NCBI GenBank assembly: GCA_965240325.2
Contig: OZ251232.1
Span: 2,232,001-2,296,000, forward strand
DNA length: 64,000 nt
Source of the DNA: Rebecca billardiae RCC1528
Taxonomy: Eukaryota; Haptophyta
Reading direction: 5' to 3'
This document shows positions 44,500-54,600 of the stretch, piece after piece. Below the pieces are notes generated by a model. It saw only the letters and a list, made by a program, of their open reading frames with translations. It was not told the origin of the DNA and ran no database searches. Every line of letters starts with the position of its first letter. Position 1 is the first letter of the stretch. Made by a program: the position numbers and the translations under genes.

Positions 44500-46194
44500 T
44501 CGCACAGATCCTCGGCGCACTCGAGCACGTCGCCCAGCTCCTCCAGCCCCGCCTCCGCCGCCGCGCCCTCCGCGCCGCGCCCGTCCCGCCCGCGGCCGCA
44601 CGGCGCGGCGACGGCGGAGGACGCGACGGCACTCAACAGTCGGAGTGCGCCGTCAGCGGCGCAGAGCGCGCGGAGCGCGCACGCGGCGCGCCGCGGCTCG
44701 TGCCACGCGCGGAGGGGCGGGAGCTCGGCCGCGTCGAGCTGCGCGCCCACCGCGCGCAGCCGCTCGAGCAGCGCCAGCCCTTCCGCCGCCGGCCCGTCCG
44801 AATCCCGCCGCGCGCGCTTGGCGCCGCGCGCGCGCTCGTGCGCGCGCGCGGCCGCGCACGCCAGCACGGCGCGAAAGCAGCGGACGGCACCGCGCCGCAC
44901 TGCGTGCTCGGCGAGTAGCGCGGCGAGGGCGTCGAGGAGCGGCGCGCCGTGCGCGGCCTCGAGCGCGGGCGCGCAGCCCAGGCACGCGAGCGTGCGCAGC
45001 AGCGCGCAGCACGCCACGCGCAGCGCGCGGCAGCGCGTGCTGACGAGCGCGGCCGCGCACGCGCGCGCCAGCCGAGGCGCGTCGCACTGCGCGGCCGCGC
45101 GCAGCGCGCCGCGCGGCGCGGCACGGACGAGGGCGCGCGAGAAGGCGGCGCTGGCGCGGTCCACGTCCAGGTCGCGAGGCCGCGCCGCCGCGCCGCCCTC
45201 GGCGCCGGGAGCCGCGCCACCGATGCCGCCGCCGCCGCCGCCGAGCACGGTGCACAGGGCTCGCAGCAGCGGCGCCACAGCCTCCGCAGGCGCCGGCGAG
45301 ACGTAGCCGAGCGCGCCGCCGAGCGCGCGCGCGCACGCGGCGGCGAGGCGCGCGTCGGCGGCGGCGAGCGGCGCGGCGAGCGCCTCGCACAGCGTCAGAC
45401 CGCCGAACGCCGGCGCCGCGCGCGCGCGCAGGCCGCCAAGCTCCGCGAGTGTGGGCGACAGCTCGGCGCACGCGCGCGCTGACTGCAACCGGAGCAGCGC
45501 GCGCCGCCCGCGCGCGCGCAGGTCGAGCGACGCGCGCGGCAGGGCGTCGAGGTGCTGGGCGTGCGCCGCGAACGCCGAGAAGTCGAACGCAGACGCCCGC
45601 GCGCCCAGCTGCGCGAGCGGCGAGCAGAGCGCTGCGCGCGGCGGCGAAGCGACGCAGCGAGGGGAGGCGACGGCGGCGCGCGGCGCGCGCGCGGTCAGGC
45701 CGCGAGGGCGCGGGCGACGGGCGCGCGCGCGGCACGCACCGGAGATGAGGTCGAGCATGTCGGCGCACAGCCCGAGCACGAGCGCGGGCATCTCGTGCCA
45801 CAGGCAGCGCGCGAGCAGCGCGATCACCGCGGGCAGGCGGCTGTGCACATCCTCGCGCTCGCAGCCAATCAGTGCGAGCACGTGCGCGAGGAGCTGGGCG
45901 CTGAGGCCCGGCGCGGCGGCGAAGACGACCATGTGCTCGCTCACCACCTGGTCGATCATCTGCAGCGCGTTCGCCGCCTTGGGCGAGCGCTGGCTCCCTG
46001 CGCGCGAGTGCGCGCGCGGCGCGGGCGACGCCAGTCCGACGTCAGCCGCCGGCGCCGCGCGGCTCGCGCAGCGGCGCGGGCGCGCTGAGCGCGGCGCGGG
46101 CGCGGCTCGCACCGCTGTCGGGATGCAGGTGCTTCGTCGCCAGCCTGAGCGTGGCCTCCGGCAAGGCCGTCGCGCCACGCCGACTCTCCGCCAT
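35592..46194 (-). CDS. ATR: ATR checkpoint kinase (PIKK family)
   Basis: Apical Ser/Thr kinase of the replication-stress and DNA-damage checkpoint. The C-terminal kinase (about 36580-35690) has KIGIKGSDG, the Lys loop FLCKPKDDLRKDARMMEF, RRRELRLKTYAVLPLSEECG, IEWVHG, catalytic GLGDRHGENLL, the HVDFSCLFDKG magnesium loop and VPFRLTQNMLDGFG. The extreme C-terminus is a FATC (ATSIDNLKDMYIWWMAW). Wording is closer to ATR than to ATM, TOR or DNA-PK. Upstream helical FAT and HEAT-like regions are heavily padded with Gly, Ala and Asp runs. The start is placed at the ATG at 46194 (MAESRRGATALPEATLRL), with introns at 46112-45998 and 45739-45632 inferred from GTGCG donors, GCGCAG acceptors and matching phase. 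This gives about 3,459 residues, well above the usual 2,400-2,700. The main 10-kb frame is uninterrupted, so any further introns must keep frame. Confidence 0.93.
37626..37645. repeat. 20-bp perfect palindrome in the ATR coding region (copy 1)
   Basis: GCCGAGATTGCAATCTCGGC, identical to 37894-37913. It lies inside a Gly/Ala-rich loop of the FAT region and is read there as part of GGRDCNLGGG. Confidence 0.9.
37894..37913. repeat. 20-bp perfect palindrome in the ATR coding region (copy 2)
   Basis: Same 20-mer as 37626-37645, but in a different reading frame (AEIAISAAAA). Confidence 0.9.
43531..43580 (-). repeat. Telomere-like (TTAGGG)n run inside ATR
   Basis: Five TTAGGG units (43531-43562) followed by TAGGGG variants to 43580. 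On the gene's strand it reads CCCTAA repeats, translated as (Asn-Pro)n if not spliced out. Confidence 0.93.
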
Positions 46195-46657
46195 CGTGCC
46201 GGCGGCCCTGCTGAGTCGCCGAGGGGGCGCCCGACCGCCTCCCTTACCGATGCGCCCGCTGTGCGTGCGGCACACCGAGCGGGGCAAACGGTCGATCGAT
46301 CCTACTTTTGCCGGCACGATGGCGATCGATGCGGTTTGCCACTGCCACCGAGGTGGCTGTGGCTGCCTGTGGCACATGCCATCTGAGTTGCTGCGTGCGA
46401 CTCATCGTTGCTCACGCCACACGGATGCGTGCACTGCTTTCTGGCCCCCCATGTGGGTACAGCAAGCATTCAGCTAGCAGCAGAGGGGTGAGCGCTGCTG
46501 GAGGGCTGAGCGGTGAGCCGAGACGGTGCCCAGAGGCGCGCGCCGACAGTGCTGCGCGAGACAGAGCTGCTGCTGGCCGTCTCAGCAACGCGGTGTGAAC
46601 GGCACGCCTGCCCAACCCCTCGTCGGAGCCACCACCCGGCCTCCGAGTGCGCTACCC
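46195..46657. promoter_or_regulatory. Intergenic region upstream of ATR
   Basis: 463 bp between the ATR start and the stop of the phosphatase gene on the same strand. It should hold the ATR promoter; no specific element was recognised. Confidence 0.3.
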
Positions 46658-47743
46658 TCACGAGGACGGCATGGACGTCGGCGACGAGGACGACTCCGCC
46701 GGTCCTTCCGCCGCCGCCGCCGGCGTCGCCGCCGCCGCCGCCGCCGAGTCGGATGACGAGGCGTCGGGCGCTCGGCTGGGCGCGGCGGCGGCGGCGGCGG
46801 CGGCGTCGTCCTCGCAGTCGTCGTCGTCCGCGCCGCCGTCCGCGCCCAGCGGCAGGAGCCGCGCGCCGACGATGCGCACGGCCGCGCCCGCCTGCCGCCT
46901 GCTCGGCTGCAGCTCGAGCGCGAGCACCCGGCAGTTGGGCACCTTGGTTTGGAGCAGCGCGGCGCGCTCGGCCGACGCCGCGAACGCGCACGCCTCGTCC
47001 ACGTGGTCGCGCAGCAGGTTGCGCATGAGGTACGAGTGCGAGACGAGCAGGACGCGCGGCTGCACCGCGCCGCTCCCCGCCGCCGGCACCGCTGCCGCCG
47101 GCGCCGCCGCCGCGAGGGTGTACAACTCTCCGAGCAGGCTGCCCAGCCGCCGCCGCTCCTCCGCGGCCGGGCCGCGCGCCCACCACAGCTCGTGCTCGAG
47201 CCGGCTCAGGTCGAGGGCGAGCGCGCCGCGGCGGAGCGCGGCGCTGACGCGCGACGCGCCGGTGGCGCTGAGCTCGCGCTGCACGTTCTGCACCAGCTCG
47301 CTCCTCGGCGTGCCCGTCGAGTCGCGCCCGAAGCCAAACGAGCCCCCGGCCTCGCGAGCGTTCGGCAGCACAAGAACAGGCGGCGGCGCGCGCACGCCCG
47401 ACGCGTCGAGGGCGACGAGCGCGGTCTGCAGCGCGCGGCAGAGCGGTGACGACGCCACCACCGCGCCGTGCTCGCCCAGCGCGACCGGCGGGCGCAGCAA
47501 CAACGCCGCCAAATTAGCGGCCTGGTCGACGCCGACGACCGTGAGGCCGTGGTCGACTTCGCGCAGCATGGCGGCCACGTTGAGCCGCTTCCACGCGGCG
47601 TTCCAGCGCGACTCGGCGTGCCGGACGACGTACACCGTCCGCGTCGCCTTCTGCGACGCCGACGCCGCCGTGCTGAAGAGTGAGGCCAGCCCGAGAAGGC
47701 CCCCCATCAGCGTGCGCCTCGTGGGCGCAGCCGCCATCGTCAT
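46658..47743 (-). CDS. Histidine phosphatase (phosphoglycerate-mutase-like superfamily)
   Basis: Single-exon frame, about 361 residues from the ATG at 47743 (another at 47737). The N-terminus, TRRTLMGGLLGLASLFSTAASA, has twin Arg before a hydrophobic stretch and an Ala-x-Ala cleavage site; it is a signal peptide or, if plastid-directed, a Tat-like thylakoid signal. The catalytic core follows: VYVVRHAESRWNAAW, an RHA variant of the RHG motif with the phosphorylated His, then VASSPLCRALQTALVAL with the phosphate-binding Arg, and the second catalytic His in VLLVSHSYLMRNLL. HELWWARGP probably supplies the acid region. The superfamily covers phosphoglycerate mutases, phytases, and sugar-, inositol- and protein phosphatases; the substrate cannot be told. 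The last 80 residues are Asp/Ala/Ser-rich and probably disordered. Confidence 0.82.
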   Translation of the reverse strand: MTMAAAPTRRTLMGGLLGLASLFSTAASASQKATRTVYVVRHAESRWNAAWKRLNVAAMLREVDHGLTVVGVDQAANLAALLLRPPVALGEHGAVVASSPLCRALQTALVALDASGVRAPPPVLVLPNAREAGGSFGFGRDSTGTPRSELVQNVQRELSATGASRVSAALRRGALALDLSRLEHELWWARGPAAEERRRLGSLLGELYTLAAAAPAAAVPAAGSGAVQPRVLLVSHSYLMRNLLRDHVDEACAFAASAERAALLQTKVPNCRVLALELQPSRRQAGAAVRIVGARLLPLGADGGADDDDCEDDAAAAAAAAPSRAPDASSSDSAAAAAATPAAAAEGPAESSSSPTSMPSS

Positions 47744-48135
47744 CAAGCTTGGGGCTTGGCCGCCTCGGCGGACGGAGTTGGCGGCTTGGTCACTTCCTAC
47801 TTGGATCACCTTGGTCTCTCTCTCTCTCTCTCTCACTCTCGCTATATGCCAGTCGCGTCATCAGCAGCGCGCAGTGTAGCAGCCGTCAGCACAGCGCAGT
47901 ATCATCTGATGCTGCCAACTATAGTAGCTAGTTATATATATGATTATGCATCCGCATCGGCGACAGCGCGGCCGGGTGACGCCGCGCTGACGCCACCGGC
48001 GCGCCCAAGTGGACTGCGACGGCTGCCATCCAGCCCGCCCGGCGGCCGGCGCCGGCCCGGGGCGCCGCGCAGCACCTCACCGAGTCCCCTGACGGCGACT
48101 CATCCAGCGAGTGCGTGCGTCAGCCAGCCAGCCAG
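47744..48135. other. Intergenic with a CT microsatellite
   Basis: A (CT)n run at about 47813-47838 lies 70-95 bp upstream of the phosphatase start on that gene's antisense strand (GA on the sense strand). The remainder probably holds the 3' end of the apyrase gene. Confidence 0.5.
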
Positions 48136-51117
48136 TCAGCGCGCGCCGGCCGCGCGCGGCTCGTCGTCAACGCGCTCGGCGCCGCCGAGAAGTGCTGCCT
48201 CCTTGTCGTCGCGCGCCGGGCGCAGCCCGCCCGCCTCCACCTCGGCGGCGGCCTCAACGGGCGAGCCTCGCAGCCGGGAGATGTTCGCGACGGCGGCGAG
48301 CAGCACCGCCACCGCCGTCCCTACCAGCACCATGCGCACGCCGCTGTACAGCGCGGCGCGCTCGCGCTCGCGCTCGGCGGCGAGCGCGGCGCTCGCCCGG
48401 TGGGGACTAGGCACGCCCGCGTCGCCGTCCAGGTCGGTGAGGTCGTCGGCGAGGGCATCGTCGATCGCGCCCTGCGGGCCGGGCGCGCCGTCCGCCTCGT
48501 CCGCGCCCTCATCCTCGTCCGCGCCGAGCGCGCCCTCCGCGCCAGTGTCAAGCCCAATACCGCTGGCAGGCGGCGACACTGAGCCGACGATCGGCGACAC
48601 GTCCGTCCAGCCGTCCTCCGCCTCGGCGGCGGCGTCGGCGGCGGCGTCGGCGTCGGCGTCGGCGGCGGCGTCCAGCTCCTCGTCGTCTGCGCCCGCGGCG
48701 GCGTCTTCGCCCGGCTCGTCCTCGCCGCCGCCGCCGCCGTCCGCGCCGCCGCCGCCGCCGCCGTCCACAAAGATGATCCGCTGTTGCGGCGAGAAGAGGA
48801 GAGCGGGCGAGAGCTCGGCGGCCAGCTCGGCGGCCGCCGCGGCGCTCGGCTGCTCGGGCGGCAGCGGCACCGGCGGCTCCTTGGGCGGCCCTGCGCCCTG
48901 CTTGGCGGCCTTCTTGTCGTAGACCCACGGCAAAGAATTAATCTCGAAAAGAATTGCGCCGAGGGTCCAGCCCGCCTTCAGCTGCTTCCCCTGCCGCGTG
49001 CGGATGATGTCCGTCGCCAGCAGCTCGCGGTCCATGTCGACGCCGAACCCGTGGTTCAGCATGGAGACGGCGAGCGCGGCCTTGAAGCACACCTCGCGCG
49101 TGAGCTGCGTCTCCCACTGCTCCTCTGCGTGCTGGAAAGCTTCTTCATAGGCTCTTCTCTCGTCGGGGTCCATGGCTGCGATGCTTGTGTTAGTCTCGCA
49201 CTTGACGCCCGGCGGCCGCTTCGCCCCGCCGGCGGCGGCGCTGTCGTCGTCCTCGGCCGCGTCGTCGTCGTCCGCGTTGGCGTCCAGCTTACCCACGTCG
49301 TCAAAGTCCTCCGCCGCGCTCTGGTTGGTGTGGTTGTGCGGAGCTCGCCAGAACGGGAGGCCGGTCTTGTCGGCGGAGTCTCGTGCCGCGCCGTGCGCCA
49401 CCGCGTCAGCGTACCCTAGCTCGCAGAACGCCCCCGCCGCCGCGCTCAGGTTGAAGAGGTTCGTCCTCTTCGGCACGCCCAGCCGGCGGAACGTGTCCAC
49501 CAGCGAGGAGCCGAGCAGACGAAACTCGCCAAAGTTCTCCTCGGGGTAAGGCAGGAGTGGCAGGTAGACGTCAGTAAACGCGCACTGGCCGTGGTGCGCC
49601 CTGTGCCGGTTAGGGTTAGGGTTAGGGTTAGGGTGCGTCGCGCGGCGCGGCGTGCGCGCGGCGGGCGAGGGGACGGCGCGCGCCGGCCGCGCGACGGGTG
49701 TGGGCGGGGCGGCGCGCGGCGCACGCCGCGCCGCGCGCGCCACGCGCCGCGCGCACCAGTCACACCACTCGTTGAAGCGGCGGTGCGTGGGGCCTTCCAT
49801 GTAGCCCCGCGGGTCGGAGATATTGCCCTGGAGGCCTATTGTCGACTTGCGCGCGGTCAGCTGCGCCAGGCACGCCTGGAAGCGCGAGGTGCCGTTGGTC
49901 GGCGGCGCGGGCACGATCGTCGCCGGCACGAGCGGGCCGAACTTGCCCGGAGGGATCACGCCGGACTCGCCCGTCACCGACTCGGTCGCGGGCGCGCCGG
50001 GCGCGCCGAGCGGAAGGCACGCATCTCGTACGACGCACGGCGCGCCCCCGCGCGCCGCCGCGTCGAAGCAGCCCTGGTGCGCCGCGAGCTCGTTCCACAT
50101 CCGCTGCTGCACGCTGTACGCGCCGTAGTGCAGGAACGAGCGCGCGTACACATTCCAGTGCTTCAGCCCGCCCACCTGCACCTTGAATAAATTCTCGATA
50201 AAATCGTGGCCGGGATTAATAAAGGCGATTTGGGTGGAGGCGCCGCCCATCTCGATCGTGCCCACCGCGCGCGTCGGCCGCGCCGTGCCCGCGCCCGTGC
50301 CGTCCTCGAGCAGGTGCCCTGCACGGCGCACGCGCGACGGCGCACGCGCACGCGCACGCGGCCGCGCCGATCGACGCCATTAATAAATAGATCATACGAC
50401 ACAACGGTTGGCGCGCGCGCGCTGTCTGCGAGCGCGCGCGGCGCGCCGGGGCGCGCGGCACCGCGGCGGCGGCGCGCGCGCGCGCGCACCGAGCGCGAAG
50501 TTGATCCCGGCCCACGCGTACGCCGCCTCCTCCTCGCCGGAGATCACGCGCGCCGCGTCGGCCTCGACAAAGTAGAACGGGTTCTGGTCCGAGCGGAGTA
50601 GGTCACGCATCGCGTCGACGATCGCGCGGCGCGGCGTGTGCGCGAGCGAGCGCATGCCCGCCATCGCCTTGACCCAGATCGGGTATCGGTGCCAGTGCGG
50701 CTCGTAGTGCCGCAGCAGCGACTTGGCGTGCTCGAGCAGCGGCAGCAGCGTCGCGGCCGCCTTCTGCGGGTCGTCAGGATAGGACGAGAGACCCGGCTTG
50801 CGGCGCTTGGTCCAGAGCTCCGAGGTGAGCGGGTGCGAGATGGGCGGCGGGAGGGTGGAGAAGACGCGCGGCTGCCACTCGTACACGTGCAGCCGCGAGC
50901 CCGTCGAGCCCGCGTCGATCAGCAGCCCAAAGTCGACGAGGTGGAGCGCCTTGGGCGGAATCACGTGGCTCGCGTTGGCCGCGTACGCGTCCACGCCCTG
51001 CGCGGGCTGCAGCCCGGGCGCGGGCGGCTTGTCCTTGTGCTTCTTGTGGTGGTGCTGGCCCGCCGACGCCGCCGCGAGCGCGCACGCCAGCAGCAGCGCC
51101 ACGGCCGGCGACCACAT
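48136..51117 (-). CDS. CD39/GDA1-type apyrase (nucleoside tri/diphosphatase)
   Basis: Exons inferred at 51117-50490, 50318-49757 and 49600-48136 (introns 171 and 156 nt, phases 1 and 2), 884 residues. The start is the ATG at 51117, giving a signal peptide or membrane anchor (AVALLLACALAAASAG). Apyrase conserved regions are in order: ACR1 LIDAGSTGSRLHVYEW (residues 66-81), ACR2 KAMAGMR, ACR3 ARVISGEEEAAYAWAGINF, ACR4 GTIEMGGASTQIAF and an ACR5-like GWTLGAILFEINSLPW. These bind the nucleotide phosphates and the water-activating Glu (ISGEEEA). The enzyme removes phosphates from NTPs and NDPs outside the cell or in the Golgi lumen. An acidic Gly/Asp/Ala stretch and a C-terminal membrane helix (MVLVGTAVAVLLAAVANI) make it longer than the usual 450-600 residues. 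Intron 2 contains a telomere-like repeat directly before its acceptor. Confidence 0.88.
49608..49633 (-). repeat. Telomere-like (TTAGGG)n run in an apyrase intron
   Basis: Four TTAGGG units. On the sense strand they read (CCCTAA)4 and end about 6 nt before the 3' splice AG at 49602-49601. Confidence 0.9.
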
Positions 51118-51660
51118 CCTCGGGCTGACCGTCGCACGCCGGCTTGCCCCCCGACGGCGAGCCTGCCCAGCAACGCTGCTCACCGAAGGAATTCGAGCCC
51201 TGGACGCTCTTGAATCCGGCCTCGACTTTGTAGTCCGGTTGTGCCAACCGCCACACGGGACTACACTTGCGCCTGCGACCACGATGACGATGGCGCCCGC
51301 CCGCCCGACGCCCGGCGTCGGGAAGTGAAAGGTCAATGCTACATCACCGCCAGCCAATATTCATCACGAGGCACGGGCTGCATGCTGCCGGGTGCTGCCG
51401 TGCAGCTCGCGGGGCCCCGGCGCTGGCCCGGCGCCCGCCCGCGCCGGCAGGCCGCCGGCGCGGCGCCCCACCGTCCCGCTCGACATGACGGCGCCGGCCG
51501 CGCGGCGACACCGCGCCTGCGCCCGAAGGCGTAGTGAGTATACAGGCAGCGCCAACGCATGGCGTGGGGCTTCCAGACCGCCGGCCGACGAGCACGGCCG
51601 CCAGCGACGCAGGCACGCGCCCGTCCGTGTCGTCGCCTCCCGCGCCGCCTCCGCCGCGCC
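51118..51660. other. Intergenic region, apyrase promoter side
   Basis: 543 bp between two minus-strand genes. Presumed to hold the apyrase 5' UTR/promoter and the 3' end of the permease gene. No specific element seen. Confidence 0.3.
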
Positions 51661-54600
51661 TCACTTGTACGGCTGGATGATGACAAAGAGAACGTGCTGG
51701 TACGCCGTCGCGATGGAGATCGAGACGAGTAGCAGCGGGAAGCCGTACTGCAAGAAGTAGATACCCTTGATCGGGTTGGCGGGCGCGTACCGCTCGGAGA
51801 CCGCCATCGAGACGAGGTTCGCCGACGAGCCCATAATGGAGCCGATCCCGCCGACACACGCGCCGACCGACAAGGCCCAGGCGAGCGGCTCGATCGGGAT
51901 CTCCAGGTCGTCCGCGTTCATCAGCGAGATGATGATGAAGGTGATCGTCGTCGTGTACGGCAGCGACTCGAGGAACGCCGAGCCGATCGCCGACACCCAC
52001 AGGAAGAGCACCATCGCGACGGCCTGGCGCGCGGCGCGCGGCGCGCGTCGCGCGGCGCGGGCGGTCAGGCGCCGGGCTGGCGCGAGCGCGGCGCCGCGGC
52101 CACGACGGCCGTGCGGCGGGCGAGGGGCGCGCGCGGGCGTGCGCGCACCAGTCGGCTCTCGATCGGCACGGTGCGGATGATGTCGGACATGTGCCCGCCG
52201 ATGAAGCGGATCAGGCCTGCGCGCGCGCGCGCACGCACGCAACGGGTGGGGGCGTGAGAGGCGCGCGCCGCGCCGTGCGCCGTCCAAGCGACAGACATGA
52301 ACGCGGCGGCGGACGCGCGCGCGCCGCTGGCCCGCGGGCGGTGGCGCGGTCGCGCACCGATCTCCGCGAGCGACTCGACGAAGACGAAGAGCCCGGCGAA
52401 GAAGAGCAGCGTGTCCCACTCCACCGCCGCGATCGCGTGCCGGATGTCGTGCCGAGAAGTCGCGATGCTCGCGCCCAGCATCCCGAGGAGACAGAACCAC
52501 GACGGCTCGTGGCCGTGAAGCTCAAAGAGGAAAAGTCCGAGAAAGATCCCGCCGAAGATGAAGGCGAGGTAGAAGAGGGAGCGCTCGTCGTGGATCTTGT
52601 TCTCCGCGCGCATCATCTCCATGTCCAGCACCACGCGCTCCTTCGGGAACGTGTGCCGGAAGCGCAGGTACTGGATGAAGACAGCCAGGGGCATGATCAC
52701 TACTACCAGCGGGCCGTTAAATATGATAAAGTCGTTGAAGCGCAGTGAGAGCTTGTTGCCGATCACGACGTTGGGCGGGTCGCCGATGAGCGTGGCGGTG
52801 CCGCCGATCGTCGCCGCGATCGTCTCGGTCAGGTAGAACGGCATCGGGTTCATCCCCATCTGCTCGCACAGCTTGATCGTCACGGGCCCGATCAGCAGCA
52901 CGCACGTGACGTTGTCGAGGAACGCCGAGAGGAAGCCGGTCAGGTTGGCTAGCAGGAAGAACAACACGACGGTGTTGCCCTTGGCGAAGTCGACGACGCG
53001 GACGGAGATCCACTGGAAGAAGCCGGTGAGCGAGAGCAGGTGCACGTTCACCATCATCGCGAACAGCAGCATCAGCGTGCCCGCGTCGATCATCGCCACG
53101 ACCGTGTGCACGGACGGCACCTCGTGCACGAGTGAGAGCAGGCCGAGCGCGAGGAAGCTTCCGACAAACGTCGTGTAGCAGCGGTGGATGACCTCGGAGA
53201 TGATGCCGGCGAAGACGACGACGAAGAGCGTGCCGGCGAGGATGATGCGGTGCCGCCCGATCGGCCCGAGCTGGATCGCCTGCGCGAGCACCGACAGCGG
53301 GTCGACCGAGTCGGTCGAGAAGACGACGCGAAAGTGCTCGCCGTGCGCAAAGCTGTCGGCGCACGGTGTCTCGAGCACGTCGACGCTCTCGAGGACCTCG
53401 ACCTGCTGGGTCTCGCGCAGGCCGTACTTCTGCGACATGCACAGCGTCTCGCGCCCCGCGCGCGACGCGTACAGCGACCAGCGCACCCACGTCGCGCCGC
53501 TCAGCGTCGTCTCCGACTCGACGTCCCCGAGCCCGCGCTTCACCAGCAGCCGCCTCCGGTGCTCGGCCGCGCCGCCGCAGTCCTGCACCGTGCACGCGGC
53601 GACGAGCTTGATGTCGATCACGTCCATCGGCTGGTGCGGGTCGAGCGGCAGCACGAGCGGGTGCCCGCGCTCCGTCGCGAGCAGCGGCGACGTGATGTAC
53701 GTGTTGAACTTGGTCAGCTTGGACGTGAGCACGTCGCGCCTCTGCTCGTGGGGATGCCAGAAGACCATCACCAGAACGGCGAACAGCGCGCACGCGCACA
53801 GGAGGACGCCTGGCGCGACGTCCTTGCGGGAGAGCTTGATCACCTGCTCGGGCTTCTCGATGGTCTTCACCTCGACCGTGTGCCCCTCCGGCGGCGCCGC
53901 CGAGATCGGCACCTCGACGATCTGCACCATCGAGCCGCGCTTCTGCCGCAGCCAGCCCGGCTGCTGCGGCATCCCTACCTCGACATCAATCTGAAGGTCG
54001 ACGCCGTCGTCCGCGGGGAAGAGGCCGCAGCACAGGCCCGAGGCGGTGGTGGTCGCCTTGCGCTCGCGCACCATCTCGATGTTCTGCGCGAACGTCAGGT
54101 TCGTCTTGTCGATCGAGCCGTCGATCGTCTGCGCGGCGGCGGCGCGCGCGGCGGGCGCGGCGCGCGCGCGGCGGCGGCGGCGCCGGGCGGCGCGCGCGAG
54201 GGCGGCGGTGAGTTGAGGCCGAGAGAGGGCCGGGCGCAAGGGCGGCCGCGCCGCGCGAGCGCGCGGCGGCGGGCGGCGCCGCGCGCACCTCGAGCAAGTC
54301 GTCCTTCGAGCGCAGCACCTGCGCCTTGTTCGCAAAGTCGCGGTTGGACATCATGCATGCGATCGCGTGCGCGACTGAGTTGGTCTCACGCTCCGCGTCG
54401 GGCGGGCCGAGCACGACGAAGATGAAGCGGACCGGCGGCGGGCGCACGTTCTCGGCGTGCTCGGTGAAGTCGTCGCCCAGGTCCGCCGCCTCCTTCAGCC
54501 GGACGAACGCCGCCACCTGGTGCTCGACGATGCCCAGCGTGCCCGCGAGCACGTCGCACGCCTCGTCGTCGTTTGCCGGCGGCGCGGGCGGCGGCGGGTT

